This document shows, in pieces, positions 54,186 to 64,000 of a stretch of 64,000 nucleotides of DNA; the stretch's first letter is position 1; each line of letters opens with the position of its first letter. Below the pieces are notes generated by a model. It did not search any database. It saw only the letters and a program-made list of their open reading frames with translations, and was not told the DNA's origin. Source of the stretch: Rheum nobile (taxonomy: Eukaryota > Streptophyta > Magnoliopsida > Caryophyllales > Polygonaceae); the NCBI GenBank assembly GCA_027886185.1, contig WOAB01000159.1:310001-374000 (forward strand), written 5' to 3'. A program made the translations under genes and the position numbers.

Positions 54186-55095
54186 TGTTGGATCGTTAGA
54201 GTTACGTCTGAGGGAACAAAAGCTTTGTTCCCACAGAAGTTACAGCAGATTAAAAACAGCAAGAAAGATAACGAACGAACTCACGATGTATAGTGGAAAC
54301 CCTGATTAGCAAAACTAGCTTCTCAAGGAAAAACCACTACCTTCAAGCTTCCGCTTGAGAGGATTTTGAAGTGTGTACTTGTCTTATTGATTTCTTGTTC
54401 GATTACACTTGTATCCTGGACTTCGACCTCTAAACAACCAGCTAGACTCGAAGCCTCTTCTACAACGATGAATCCGAACTCAACCCTCAAAGACTCACAC
54501 ACACTTCACTCTCTTTGTTTTCTCTTCTTCTCCTTTTTCGTCGTTCTTAGTCGTACATAAGAAATGAATCCTCACTTCACTTAAATACAACTCGGCTAAA
54601 CCCTAATCATAACAAGATAGAATATTCTAAAATCGGATTACAAAAGATATGATTTTGTTGGAAGAATAATATCTCAACCGATTATATTAATTAAGGAAGG
54701 AGTTCCTTAATTAATCCAATCGGAAGGATGTTCTTCTTCTCTCTCCAATTGCTTTATCTTAGGAAGGATTCCTAAGATAACGCAATCGGGTTTTCTCTCT
54801 CCATATCTTCGCGCAATCCGGCTTGATCCTTGGAGCCGAAGTCTTCATCCTTTACCGCGTGTGCTTCTTGATTTGTTTCCTTAATTCAACACACTGGATT
54901 TCTTCTTTCCTTTTGCAGCCTTGAACTGGTCTGTTACTTCAGTTCCTTGAGAGGTAACAAAGCACTTGACAGGACTTTGTTCCCTCTGAGATCCTTTGAT
55001 GTAAAGCTCCCTGGGATAACTTCCCTTGTCCCTGAAACATTTGGTACACATATTAGTTGAGTGTTTGTTACCATCAAAACCTAAGGAATTCAACA
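54186..55095 (-). repeat. 5' LTR of E
   Basis: 910 bp, TGTTGGATCG to GGAATTCAACA, followed by AGTTC. Confidence 0.93.
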
Positions 55096-55152
55096 AGTTC
55101 AATTAAGTTACTTTAAGTCGACTTAACTGGCGAACCGAACGGATCCTTAATG

Positions 55153-55574
55153 GATTTTTTTCCCAAACTGTGCACTTTTTTAAAACTTATACCGAATATA
55201 CGCTCGGATTCAAACTTATTACGAGAATAGGCTGGCTCATGGAGGTTTGGGGTAAGTCGTTGTACGGACAAACGATTTACCTGAAGAAAGTCGCTGTACG
55301 GACAATCGATTCTATCCGAACCACAACTTTAATTCTTTTTTTAAAGCAAAGTCGCTGGCCTGGCCAGCGACTCTCCCTTTTTTTTAAAAAAAAATTAAAG
55401 TTGTGGTTCGGATAGAATCGATTGTCCGTACAGCGACTTTCTTCAGGTAAATCGTTTGTCCGTACAACGACTTACCCCAAACCTCCATGAGCCAGCCTAT
55501 TCTCGTAATAAGTTTGAATCCAAGCGTATATTCGGTATAAGTTTTAAAAAAGTGCACGGTTTAGGAAAAAAATC
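55153..55574. mobile_element. 422-bp foldback (MULE-like MITE)
   Basis: Two arms of about 200 bp are near-perfect reverse complements, meeting at a central GTCGCTGGCCTGGCCAGCGAC. Flanks TCCTTAATG (55144-55152) and CCCTTAATG (55575-55583) form a 9-bp duplication with one mismatch, pointing to a Mutator-type origin. Inside each arm the unit gtcg(t/c)tgtacggacaa(a/t)cgat occurs twice, about 38 bp apart. No protein. Transcription would give a long hairpin RNA. Confidence 0.85.
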
Positions 55575-55583
55575 CCCTTAATG

Positions 55584-56047
55584 TTACCTCTTTTGAGAAC
55601 AAACCTCCAACTGAAGACAATCTAAGAAGAACATTTGGCTTTACTTAACAGTAACTTAATAGCATACTAGAATAGGATAGTTTAGTGTAATTGTCCAGAT
55701 TAAGCATACAACGAAACACTTAAACTACAAAACTCAAAACATACAAAAGTAAAGTGTTGCACAAAATATAGGATTTTTTTAAGCACACCTAATATTCTAG
55801 TAGCAACCATATATAAATCTCATTTCACATTTTCAATTCCAATGCCCTGAACACAAAGGACTCCATGACCAAATATTGTGTTACACTAATACATATATAA
55901 CCAAAAGCATAGAGATGCATAGTGAAAGCTAATTTCATAAACACCCATATATAAATCTATTTTTTCCTCTACATGATATATATATATATATATAACCAAA
56001 AGCATGGCAAACAAATATCAAATCTTTCTACACTATATGATAGACTA
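55584..56047. other. no gene; AT-rich with TA repeat
   Basis: Nothing coding. A (TA)n run at about 55975-55994 and the phrase 'tataaccaaaagcat' twice (55898 and 55993). Confidence 0.5.
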
Positions 56048-56442
56048 TCAGGGGCGGAGCCATGTGGGGCCGAGAGGAGGCTGCAGCCCCCGTTGAAAAA
56101 AAAACTTTTTTTTTTCAATTAAAAGTTTTTTTATCCTTATTTAATATGACAATGTAATTTCAACCAACATTAATAGATTTAAGCCATGAAAATGAAATTA
56201 CCTTAAGTTTTTTTCCCTCATCTCATTTGAAAATACAATTTCAGTCAGTCCTAACAAATTTAAGTCACAAAAATAATTAAAAATTTCTTCATTTCATGTT
56301 AAAATTACCTTAAGCTTCATAAAAAAAATTAAAATTGATTTTTGTGAAATAGAATTTAAGCCACGTTGGATTTAAGCTACACGAGATATTTATCGCGCAG
56401 AATTTTAGCCCCTCTAAGGTAAAATCCTGACTCCGCTCCTAA
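56048..56442. mobile_element. small TIR element with GGGGCGGAG ends
   Basis: 395 bp. TCAGGGGCGGAGCCA at the left and TTAGGAGCGGAGTCA (reverse complement of the right end) are imperfect inverted repeats; TA lies outside on both sides. GC-rich tips and AT-rich middle. Superfamily is not clear to me. Confidence 0.5.
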
Positions 56443-56783
56443 TAATAGTATAGATAACAGAAAAGCAATCAATACAATCTAGCTTTTTCTCCTCTTCAAA
56501 GCCTTACAACATTATCATCCTATGTTGCTCCAACGCAGCCCAAAGGAACTAACTTCAAGGAATTCTACAAAAAACTACGGCAAATCAACAAGTAAATTGA
56601 CGTACAGAGCATTACAAATTGACGTTTCTCTAGATAGATCTTATTAATAATCATTTCAGCTTATGAAACATGTCAGTGAGGTCGCAAGTTTTCACTACTG
56701 AATTAAATGTAAAACCCAAAACAAATTCCAACATCTTCATATACACTAAAAATAAATGCATAAAATGTTGGTTCATCCATTAA
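56443..56783. other. no gene
   Basis: AT-rich, no frame or repeat I can interpret. Confidence 0.5.
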
Positions 56784-56900
56784 TCTACTATATAATTACC
56801 AAAGTAGAATACCAATTGCGTCACATGGCGCTTCGAAAATGAACCAAACCCCTCTGCTATCACGTGGCATCACGGCATTAGATTTGTCACGTGTCAAGCT
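56784..56900 (+). mobile_element. Helitron-like 5' end
   Basis: A|TCTACTATATAATTACC followed by CGTCACATGGCG and CACGTGGCATCACGGC, the style of plant Helitron 5' termini (TC at the start, CACATGG-type motifs within 100 bp). Its 3' end is not identified. Confidence 0.45.
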
Positions 56901-57275
56901 CTCATTTTTCGGTCATTTTTTCGAAAATCTAATAAAATCACAGAAAATAAATTCACTATCCATATTAGCCGGATATGCATACAATATGAATGCATATAAG
57001 TCCTTTTATAAATACTTGCAAGATCCTTAATAATGATTTTATATCATATACACCTTTTTACACAATAGTTTTTCTCTTTTATAATTTTCATTGTTCCTTT
57101 TTTTGTTCTTTATTAAACCTTCCTTAAATTAATATGAAGAGATCATATATGATCAACTTTATTTATATTTTATAAGAAAACTCTAAATACTTTTCACTAT
57201 GCATATAACCTATAGTTCATACACATGAAGCATAATCTTTTTATTTTGCTACAAAGTAAGAAAGTTGCGTTATAA

Positions 57276-59965
57276 TCTATTATATATCTAATAAATTAGA
57301 GCCTAATTATGCTACATGACACTCTCTTATTAAAACCGTCACATATCATTTTTAGATTTTTTCAATTTTTTAAAACAAATCTAATTATAAATAAATGATT
57401 ATTATCCTAAACTTATCACTCATTTTTTCCTAATTTAAATACAAATCAAGCGCAAAGATTACAAGTTAATCACAAAGATTACAAATCTAAAATTTCCTAA
57501 TGAACATATATTGAAAATCAAATCATCTCAATAAAACCATGAATATATAAGATATTATATGATAAGGATTATAGCTTGAATTTGTATTTAAATAAGAATA
57601 ATTATTTCTTCTGATTTCATGATATCTTTAATATTTTGTTTATTTATTATCTATTTTATCAAATAAATTTTATGTGATGACATATTTCAATAATATTACC
57701 AATACTAATTTGAATTTATATTTGATTTCAACAATCATCATTAATGTAAATCGTTATTGTCAAGACCGAAATTCATATCTTATATATATTCGTGTCAATA
57801 ATTTAATTAGGTGTATACATATATATTATAAATCATGGTTAGTGAATTAGTTCTATTAGACTATTATATAGTTGTATACATAAACCATAAAACATAGAAA
57901 ATAGTGTAACATATATAGGAGAAAATCACGAAAATTCGGTGGTTAGTCAAATTTGTTTCAATTTTGAACCTATTATAAACATATACAATTAATCATTTAA
58001 AATATGTTATACTCATGTAAATCAAAACAAGAATATATACTAATGGTTCTACAATTTACGGTTCCACGTAGCAATCTAAGATATGAATTTATTCAGTTAT
58101 TAATTGATTTTGTAAATATTTTCAAGATATGATATATATATTCTATATATATACTAAAGGAGAATTCTAAAACTTGAGTGTCATCACCACATTTATTTTT
58201 CCTACGTGTCATCACAATATATATATGAGATTTTTACCTCACATTTTTTTAAAATCACCACATACATTACAAAATCAAGTGTAATTTTTTTCAAAGTTAA
58301 TTTTAAAAATGATCGAATAAGCTAAGCTAAGAAATTAGTTAAAGACAAGAAACATTTCACTTTGTTTAAAACTATTATGTAGTCATATAGATTTTTATAT
58401 AAAATTAGTTTTTTGTAAAATTTATCATAGAAACAACTCAATTTTGTTTGCTCGGATAACATACTATGACTTCTATTTAGCATTCAACTTTGGTTTGGAG
58501 AACTGTAGTGGTTCAATACTGATTTTGATTGTTATTTTTTTTCCTATAGTATGATGTTTTTTTATGAGTATTGATGTATACAAATTAATCATCTATAAGT
58601 ACCACCATATTTGACTCTATAAACTCTAATATCATGTTACTAAAAAAATTTAATATTTTGCCACCATTAATTCCTCTTATTTGTGGGAATATTGTAGAGT
58701 TCTTAATTTGACAAGAAACACGCGGATTCAATAAGGTACATCTGATTATGTTATCCAATAAGCAAATGAATTTTTTGAATAGGTATTAATCATGGGTGAT
58801 GGTATTGTAGGTGATGACAATGATGGAGAAGCACAAATACAAATTCCTGATGAACTATTGATGAAAGATTATGACTTAGATCTGATTCCAGCAATTGTTA
58901 AGTATGTTTATTCATCTCTTTTGGACAATCAGTTATTTTCGAAATACTTTGAATAATGGGCAATTCTTGCACGAACACATGAAGATATAGATAGAGTTAA
59001 CGACTATATATTGTCTTTGTTACCTAGTGATGAGAAAGTTTATCTCAATTTGGATATCCTGTGCAAGACAGGTTTTATTGCGAACAACGATGCAAGTGTT
59101 TATGCATCTGACTACTTGAACAATATTAGATGTTCTGGTGTCCCAAATCATGTACTTAAACTTAAGGTTGAGGTCCTTATTATGTTGCTTCGAAATATTG
59201 ATCAGTCTTTAGGTTTATGTAATAGGACAAGATTGATAACCATGCAACTCGAAAGTCATGTCAAACAAGGAAGAATATTTCAGGCAACAATATCAGACAA
59301 GTTTTGATTCATCGCATGCTCATGTCACCATCAGACACTTCATACCCGTTCAAGTTTCAATGAAATCAATTTTCCTTGAGTGTTTGTTTTGCTATGACGA
59401 TAAACAAGAGTCGGGGCCAATCACTTGCAAATGTCGGTTTGTATCTTTCACGCCCTGCTTTCACTCATGGTCAGTTTTATATTGCACCATCAAGAGTTAC
59501 TAGCAAGAAAGGTTTGGAGATTTTAATATGCGACAAAAAACAAAAAAAGATCTATTACTACAACCAATGTAGTATACAAGAAAGTTTTTCATAATTTGTA
59601 GCAATTTCGAACATCTTACGAGATTTTATGTTTAGGGTTTCATTTTCATGTATTAGATGAACATTTTGATTATGCTTTAATCCTTTATCGTTTTAATAGT
59701 ATTAATGTTAGGGATGTGACTATCCCCGCTTCAAAATTAATTAGCCAATTTTTACTATATAAAGTTATGGATAGTTTTGTCTCTCTTTCAATAATATTTT
59801 GTCAATCTCTTTAATATTTTTTATTCAGTTAGTCCTGTTTTATATTATCATTCATCTACTTCTATAACAGTTCTATATCGATTAAATATATAATTTTGAT
59901 ATACTATTTTGTTAAATGTAAGGAAAAATAAACAAATCTCGTACAAGACACGGGTACTAGACTAG
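57276..59965 (+). mobile_element. Helitron remnant with helicase piece
   Basis: Starts A|TCTATTATATATCTAATAA and shares about 250 bp (to 57520) with the end of the inverted small Helitron at 60746-61154. A decayed helicase lies at 58794-59594, and a 3' end with CGTACAAGACACGGG hairpin remnant and CTAG|T is at 59940-59965. A further TC-type end at 58142 (TCTATATATATACTAAAGG) could mean that two elements are joined; boundaries are therefore uncertain. Confidence 0.55.
58794..59594 (+). pseudogene. Helitron helicase, C-terminal part
   Basis: Pieces of a Pif1-like helicase as found at the end of Helitron RepHel: IPDELLMKDYDLDLIPAIVK, ILARTHEDIDRVNDYILSLL, YASDYLNNIRCSGVPNHVLK, LKVEVLIMLLRNIDQSLGLC, NRTRLITMQLESHVKQG, then after a frameshift at about 59280 SVCFAMTINKSRGQSLANVG, LYLSRPAFTHGQFYIAPSRV, TSKKGLEILICD. 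A TGA at 58954 and the missing Walker A half show it is a dead fragment. The domain normally unwinds DNA during rolling-circle transposition. Confidence 0.85.
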
Positions 59966-60339
59966 TGTATAATAAAACACAAGCAATTTAACTTGAAATA
60001 GCTTTAGTTGGTTGAATGATTCTATGCATCTCTTGGTTTATATGTACATGATATATAGTGTTGATTGGACCCACTAATGTTTAAATTTTAACATTAAATC
60101 CACCTAAATTACATAACAAACTTCAAAACCGCATATTTGAATAATGCGCCGGTGCGCCACACTCGTCTATGACATGTTTAGTTATATATATACAGAGAGG
60201 TGAGTTTTCATACATTTGCCTCTTAAAGTAAGAAGTGAGAAGAATTATGGACATTAGGATTACAGAAATAGAGGGTTTAGATTAAAAGGGGGAAAATGGT
60301 GAATAGTGATGCGGTGGCATAACCGTAAATACAGTGATT
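59966..60339. other. no gene
   Basis: AT-rich spacer between Helitron remnant and foldback; nothing supported. Confidence 0.5.
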
Positions 60340-60645
60340 TTTTTTTTCCGATCAACAATTATTTTATTTTTTTATTTTCCATTTCTGATCGTTCTGGAAT
60401 AGATAATTATTGACGTTCACATATAAGTACTATATGTTCATTTTATGTGCCGTAAAGTTCACATATAACATGCTCATGTTCAAACACATGTCTTTGAACA
60501 TTTAGTGCTTATTTGTGAACGTGAATGTACAAATAAATGAACATTTAGTTCTTATTTGTGAACCTTCTATATAGGCTATTTCAGAATGATCAGGGGACGA
60601 AAACGAAATAAAAATAAAAATTATTGACCGGAAGAAGAAAAAAAT
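60340..60645. mobile_element. foldback MITE with internal GTTCAC repeats
   Basis: Arms of about 65 bp: CTGATCGTTCTGGAATAG (60385-60402) pairs with CTATTTCAGAATGATCAG (60576-60593), and pairing goes on outward through the A/T runs to ccgatcaac and ttgaccgg. Between the arms 'gttcacatata' occurs twice and gaacattta(g)..cttatttgtgaac twice. Target duplication not found. Confidence 0.6.
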
Positions 60646-60745
60646 CGATGGCCGAGATCACTTCGTATTTCGCACCCTAAGACCATTTCTCACCTGATCC
60701 CGAACCTATATATATATATTTAGATTAGTTGATATTTTACATATA

Positions 60746-61154
60746 CTAGTGTAATTCATGTGCAAAGTACGGGTTTTAAAGTTATGTATGTTGAATAAAA
60801 AATATTAATAATTATTTAAATTAATCTATATATTAAAGAAAATTGATCTAGAATATATTGATATCAAAATTGAATTTGGATAATAACTTATTGGATTTGT
60901 ATATAATAAAAAAAAATTGGATTTGTATAATTAGGAAATTTTGGATTTGTAATATTTGTGATTAACTTGTAATCTTTGTGCTTGATTTGTATTTAAATTA
61001 GGAAGAGATTAGTGATAGATTTAGGATAAAAATCTTTGATTTATAATAAAATTATTTTTAAAAAGTGAAAAAAACAGAATATGACATGTGGCGGTTTTAA
61101 TGAGAGAGTGTCATGTGGCTTAATTAGGATCTAGTTTTGTATATATATAGTAGA
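60746..61154 (-). mobile_element. small non-autonomous Helitron
   Basis: On the minus strand it runs A|TCTACTATATATATAC ... CACTAG|T, with the hairpin-like CCCGTACTTTGCACATG about 10 bp before the 3' end. 409 bp, no coding. Its 5' 250 bp match the plus-strand Helitron at 57276. Insertion between A and T and absence of target duplication fit Helitrons. Confidence 0.75.
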
Positions 61155-62039
61155 TTAGTGTATTGTGTAAAATTTGAATAGTCAAATTATGGTAATTTAC
61201 GATCGGTTTTATAAATAGAGAAACGATATATATGAAGTATTCTATTACAAATTACTATGTTATTAAAAGTAAATAAAACAAAAACACTTTGTCAATTTTA
61301 TAACAAAAGTTGTATAATTATGTCGAATATCAAATTATTATACAAATGTTGCTTACACATACAATGCTAATGTGTTATTTCAAGTATTAATTAAAGAAAC
61401 AATGCACTTTTGCCTTGCTTTTAGGATATTTTATTCAAATTATTACTTTTTATTTTTATTTATTCTTAGATTTGTTGATCTTTTTGATATATTAGTATAA
61501 TGGTATACAATATATATACTCAATATATTATCACATCATAAAAATTGAATCTTTTATCTCATATTTAATTACTATTTAATCTCACGGTCTAAACTCCATC
61601 TCATATGTAAAAAAATCCATAAATTTGATATTATTTTGAAGTATTATTTAAGATTTATTTTAATAATCAATATATGTACCTTTATTATGTTGTTATGAAT
61701 TATTTATAAACATTCTCAATTAAAAGATATGTAATATATATTCAAAACTTTATAAAATAGTTGATTATGAAAGAGTTTTTGACATTATTTTGAGATATTG
61801 TCAAAACAATTACAAATATGTGCGTAATATGATAAGATATGTTGAAAAATAGATTAGGGTTGAGATCCGGTGAGGATGGAAAGGGAAAAAAGGAATGAGA
61901 ATGCATGGGAGCCATCGGATGGAAAGCAAACGGAGTGTCCATATCGCTTTTAAAATTTTCGGGATAAATTCGGCAAAAAATCGGCACGGCCGAATTGTTT
62001 TGCTTAACCTAATCCAACTGCAGAAGCTTTTAAAAAAGC
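61155..62039. other. no gene; AT-rich spacer
   Basis: About 885 bp, no frame with recognisable domains. 61855-62010 is less AT-rich but I see no match to a family. Confidence 0.5.
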
Positions 62040-62283
62040 ATAATTTATGGACTGCGCTTTTAATTGAACTGTAGTCCGAGATATAAAATGGGAAAAAATA
62101 TAAAAATTCACTTAACAATACCACGGTTAATTATTATAAACCGCGGTCCGACTTTATGTAATTAAAAAAAAAATCACATACCGTGCATTTATTTCAAACT
62201 GTGGATCAAATATATTTCTTACCTCGGTTCAATATAAAAAAAAGGCAAAAAAAGTGCAGATAATGTTAGTTTTTGTACTAGTG
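62040..62283 (-). mobile_element. one end of a CACTA-like element
   Basis: On the minus strand it begins CACTAGTACAAAAACTAAC at 62283. Subterminal direct repeats aactgtagtccgaga (62069), aaccgcggtccgact (62141) and aactgtggatcaaat (62198) are of the type bound by CACTA transposases. No partner end was found in the window, so it is truncated or its mate is lost. Confidence 0.55.
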
Positions 62284-63037
62284 TTAGCCTAAATTATCCT
62301 TACATTTAATTTTTAAGAATTCTATAGCTAGATGTTGATTGTTGAACATCCCTCGTTGCAATTCCTAGTTAGAGCTTCACCTCAATATCTGAATGGTACA
62401 TGCTCTGGTGGCAAGGAAGTATGTCGCTCGATTCTCTACTCGATCAAAGTGTTGTATCAAAACGTCACCGAAACTCCTGAGTAAATGTTACGTCCTCAAC
62501 GAGCATCCTGGTCTCCCATGGAATTTCCTATTTTCCTTTGAGGCTCGTGATAACCGTTTGGCCGGTTATCTCCCTCACCAATCTTCTTAATCCTAGTTTG
62601 TGTGCCGAGAGTATCACACATGCACATAAGACAATAGCCTCAGCCTGTAGGATAGAGATATCAAGAACTCTTATGTAGCCAGATATGGTACCATATATAT
62701 AAAACATGTAAAATCTAAATACACCTTCAATCTCCTCATTCTATCTAAGTTTGTGGCTACATCTGCCCTTGTATCTAGTTTTGTAGGATCATATCTATAT
62801 TCTTTTGATACATGGCTTAGTAATTTTCTTGTGTAGTTATAGCGAAATTGTAGGTGGTTTGTGTCCTTGTTTATTTCCTTATGTAGGATGCATTCTATCG
62901 GAACTCTGTTGTATTGTATGTTGTGTCTCTATGTGGTTGGGATACAGTTTGTGCTTGCTTTCCAGAGGATAATTTTAAAATTTGGAGGGAGCTTGGATTG
63001 CCAAATTCTCATGCCTTTTACTTGGATGTATCCCCTA
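62284..63037. other. no identified gene
   Basis: About 750 bp of more balanced composition, continuing at 63682 after the MULE. Short frames (62393-62590, 62861-63040) show no family I recognise; it may be an old coding remnant. Confidence 0.4.
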
Positions 63038-63048
63038 TTAGATGCCAT

Positions 63049-63670
63049 TAGAGCTGTCAATCGGGTCGGTCAAGTCGGGTTCGGTTCGATTATTTTCGGT
63101 TCGGGTTGAGAACGGGTCGGGTCATTTCGGATAACAGGTCAAGCTGGTCGGGTCAATATAGGTCAGCGGGCGGTTCGGGTTAACCAACGGGTCAAGAGCG
63201 TCATTTTTTAAATATTTTATTCACTATTTAAATATTATTAAATAGTTAAAAACTAATTTAAATATGTCAAAATAATGGATTAAAATAATAATAGTATTAT
63301 TAATTATTTTAATGTAATTGATATTAGTAGACCAAAATCATATTTTATTTTTATTTTTATTTTTTATTTATTAATTTATAAATTTCTACATTATAAAAAA
63401 TTATATAAGTACAACAATGTTTTTTTTAAGGATATTAAGCATATTATCAATATTTATATGTCATTTATCATATTATTTTATATTATATTTTATTAATACT
63501 CCACATTTATTCGTTAATCGGGTCGGGTTCGGGTTCGGGTTGGTCGGGTTCGGTTTCGGTAAATTCGGGTTCGGTAACTTCGGGTTATCAGAAATTTCGA
63601 TCAGGTCGGGTCGGGTCCAAAAGCGGGTCGGTCAGGTCGATAAAACAGATTCGGTAATTTTTTGACAGCT
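63049..63670. mobile_element. MULE-like MITE with GGTCGGGT arrays
   Basis: 622 bp with a perfect 11-bp duplication TTAGATGCCAT (63038-63048 and 63671-63681). Inverted tips TAGAGCTGTCAA and AGCTGTCAA. Both ends are arrays of short units around GGTCGGGTTCGG; the middle is AT-rich. Same build as 17310-18148 but a different unit. Confidence 0.8.
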
Positions 63671-63681
63671 TTAGATGCCAT

Positions 63682-64000
63682 GGAGTTTGAAGGCTCCCAA
63701 GTTAGACGATCCTCTATGTTGTGCAATGGCAACTTTTTTTTAGAGATGAGTTGTATTGTATTATCCGGTAGTATTTGACGAAGTTTTTTGGAAATCCCAA
63801 GTTATTTGTGTCGTAATGGACGTTGATACCCTTGTATATATCATTGATTCCATTTAGGCAGTAATTGTTCTAACTTTGTGTTCCCAACCCATTTGTCTTT
63901 CATAACTTAATTGAATTTCCAGATCAATCCTAGTTGCCATTTTAGATGGCTTTTGAATTCATCCTTTAGTGATAATAATCTCAAGAACTGCCACGAAAAT
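63682..64000. other. no identified gene
   Basis: Continuation of the sequence at 62284-63037; nothing supported. Confidence 0.4.

Larger units (their letters stand above)
47990..55095 (-). mobile_element. copia-type element E without pol
   Basis: LTRs 47990-48899 and 54186-55095 are both exactly 910 bp with about twenty differences; perfect target duplication AGTTC (47985-47989, 55096-55100). Primer site and polypurine tract are intact. It encodes gag with two zinc knuckles and, near the 3' end, an accessory ORF like that of D. Between them (51100-52173) there is no protease, integrase, RT or RNase H. It is therefore a non-autonomous SIRE-like element, among the younger insertions of the window. 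Confidence 0.92.
47657..55146. mobile_element. PIF/Harbinger-like MITE F, interrupted by E
   Basis: Left part 47657-47989, right part 55101-55146; joined across E and its duplication it is about 379 bp. Ends GGGTATGTTCGGTTCGC and GGATCCGTTCGGTTCGCC (reverse complement) are inverted repeats flanked by TTA (47654-47656 and 55147-55149), as in Harbinger elements. The motif TCGACTTAA...GCGAACCGAACGGA of the right end also occurs internally at 47907-47943. Confidence 0.7.

Noticed and set aside
55170..55415. 81-aa frame inside the foldback
   Set aside because: It runs along one arm and into the loop of the hairpin; both arms would code complementary proteins, so it is a by-product of the inverted repeat.
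62393..63109. short frames that might be a host gene
   Set aside because: No continuous frame, no splice pattern I can defend and no recognised domain; left as unassigned sequence.

Overview
The window is plant nuclear DNA made almost entirely of transposable elements. I found no convincing host protein-coding gene, rRNA, tRNA or CRISPR array. The families present (Ty1/copia, Ty3/gypsy including Athila-like and Tat-like elements, an L1-type LINE, Helitrons, MULE-like and PIF/Harbinger-like MITEs, CACTA-like ends) fit intergenic or pericentromeric DNA of a flowering plant, probably a eudicot. Species cannot be told from the sequence.

Left block (1-17075) is a four-deep nest. A plus-strand L1-type LINE (14671-16850) is split by copia element A (minus strand, before 1 to 14670). 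A is split by gypsy element B (plus, 2987-14082, 5-bp target duplication CAAAC). B is split inside gag by gypsy element C (minus, from 5157, target duplication GACAC). A later 805-bp inversion (10356-11160) cut one LTR of C and flipped it together with a piece of B gag. B and C are related: each has gag and protease, only a vestige of the integrase C-terminus, and no reverse transcriptase, so both were non-autonomous.

Middle block (18368-46666) is a SIRE-like copia element D (minus strand) split by two intact insertions. H (21592-29732, TSD AAATG) is an Athila-like gypsy element with gag-protease and an ATHILA-type ORF but no reverse transcriptase. G (30996-41082, TSD GTAAC) is a complete Tat-like gypsy element with a second RNase H domain and, on the opposite strand, a four-exon gene whose introns keep the frame. 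The 3' LTR of D doubles as the 5' LTR of a second truncated copy running to 18368.

Right block (47657-55582): a PIF/Harbinger-like MITE (F) holds copia element E (47990-55095, TSD AGTTC), which has gag and a post-pol-type ORF but no pol. Directly after it is a 422-bp near-perfect foldback (55153-55574). The rest (55583-64000) is AT-rich, with a TIR element, Helitron ends and a decayed Helitron helicase, an inverted small Helitron, another foldback, a CACTA-like end and a MULE-like element with an 11-bp target duplication.

Most element reading frames are broken by a few in-frame stops rather than heavily scrambled, which suggests moderate age. The most unusual items are: paired CCGCGATCGCGG-type palindromes spaced 20-22 bp throughout H, the spliced antisense gene of G, the inversion in C/B, the foldback next to F, and the same kind of accessory ORF in elements of two different superfamilies (D, E, H).
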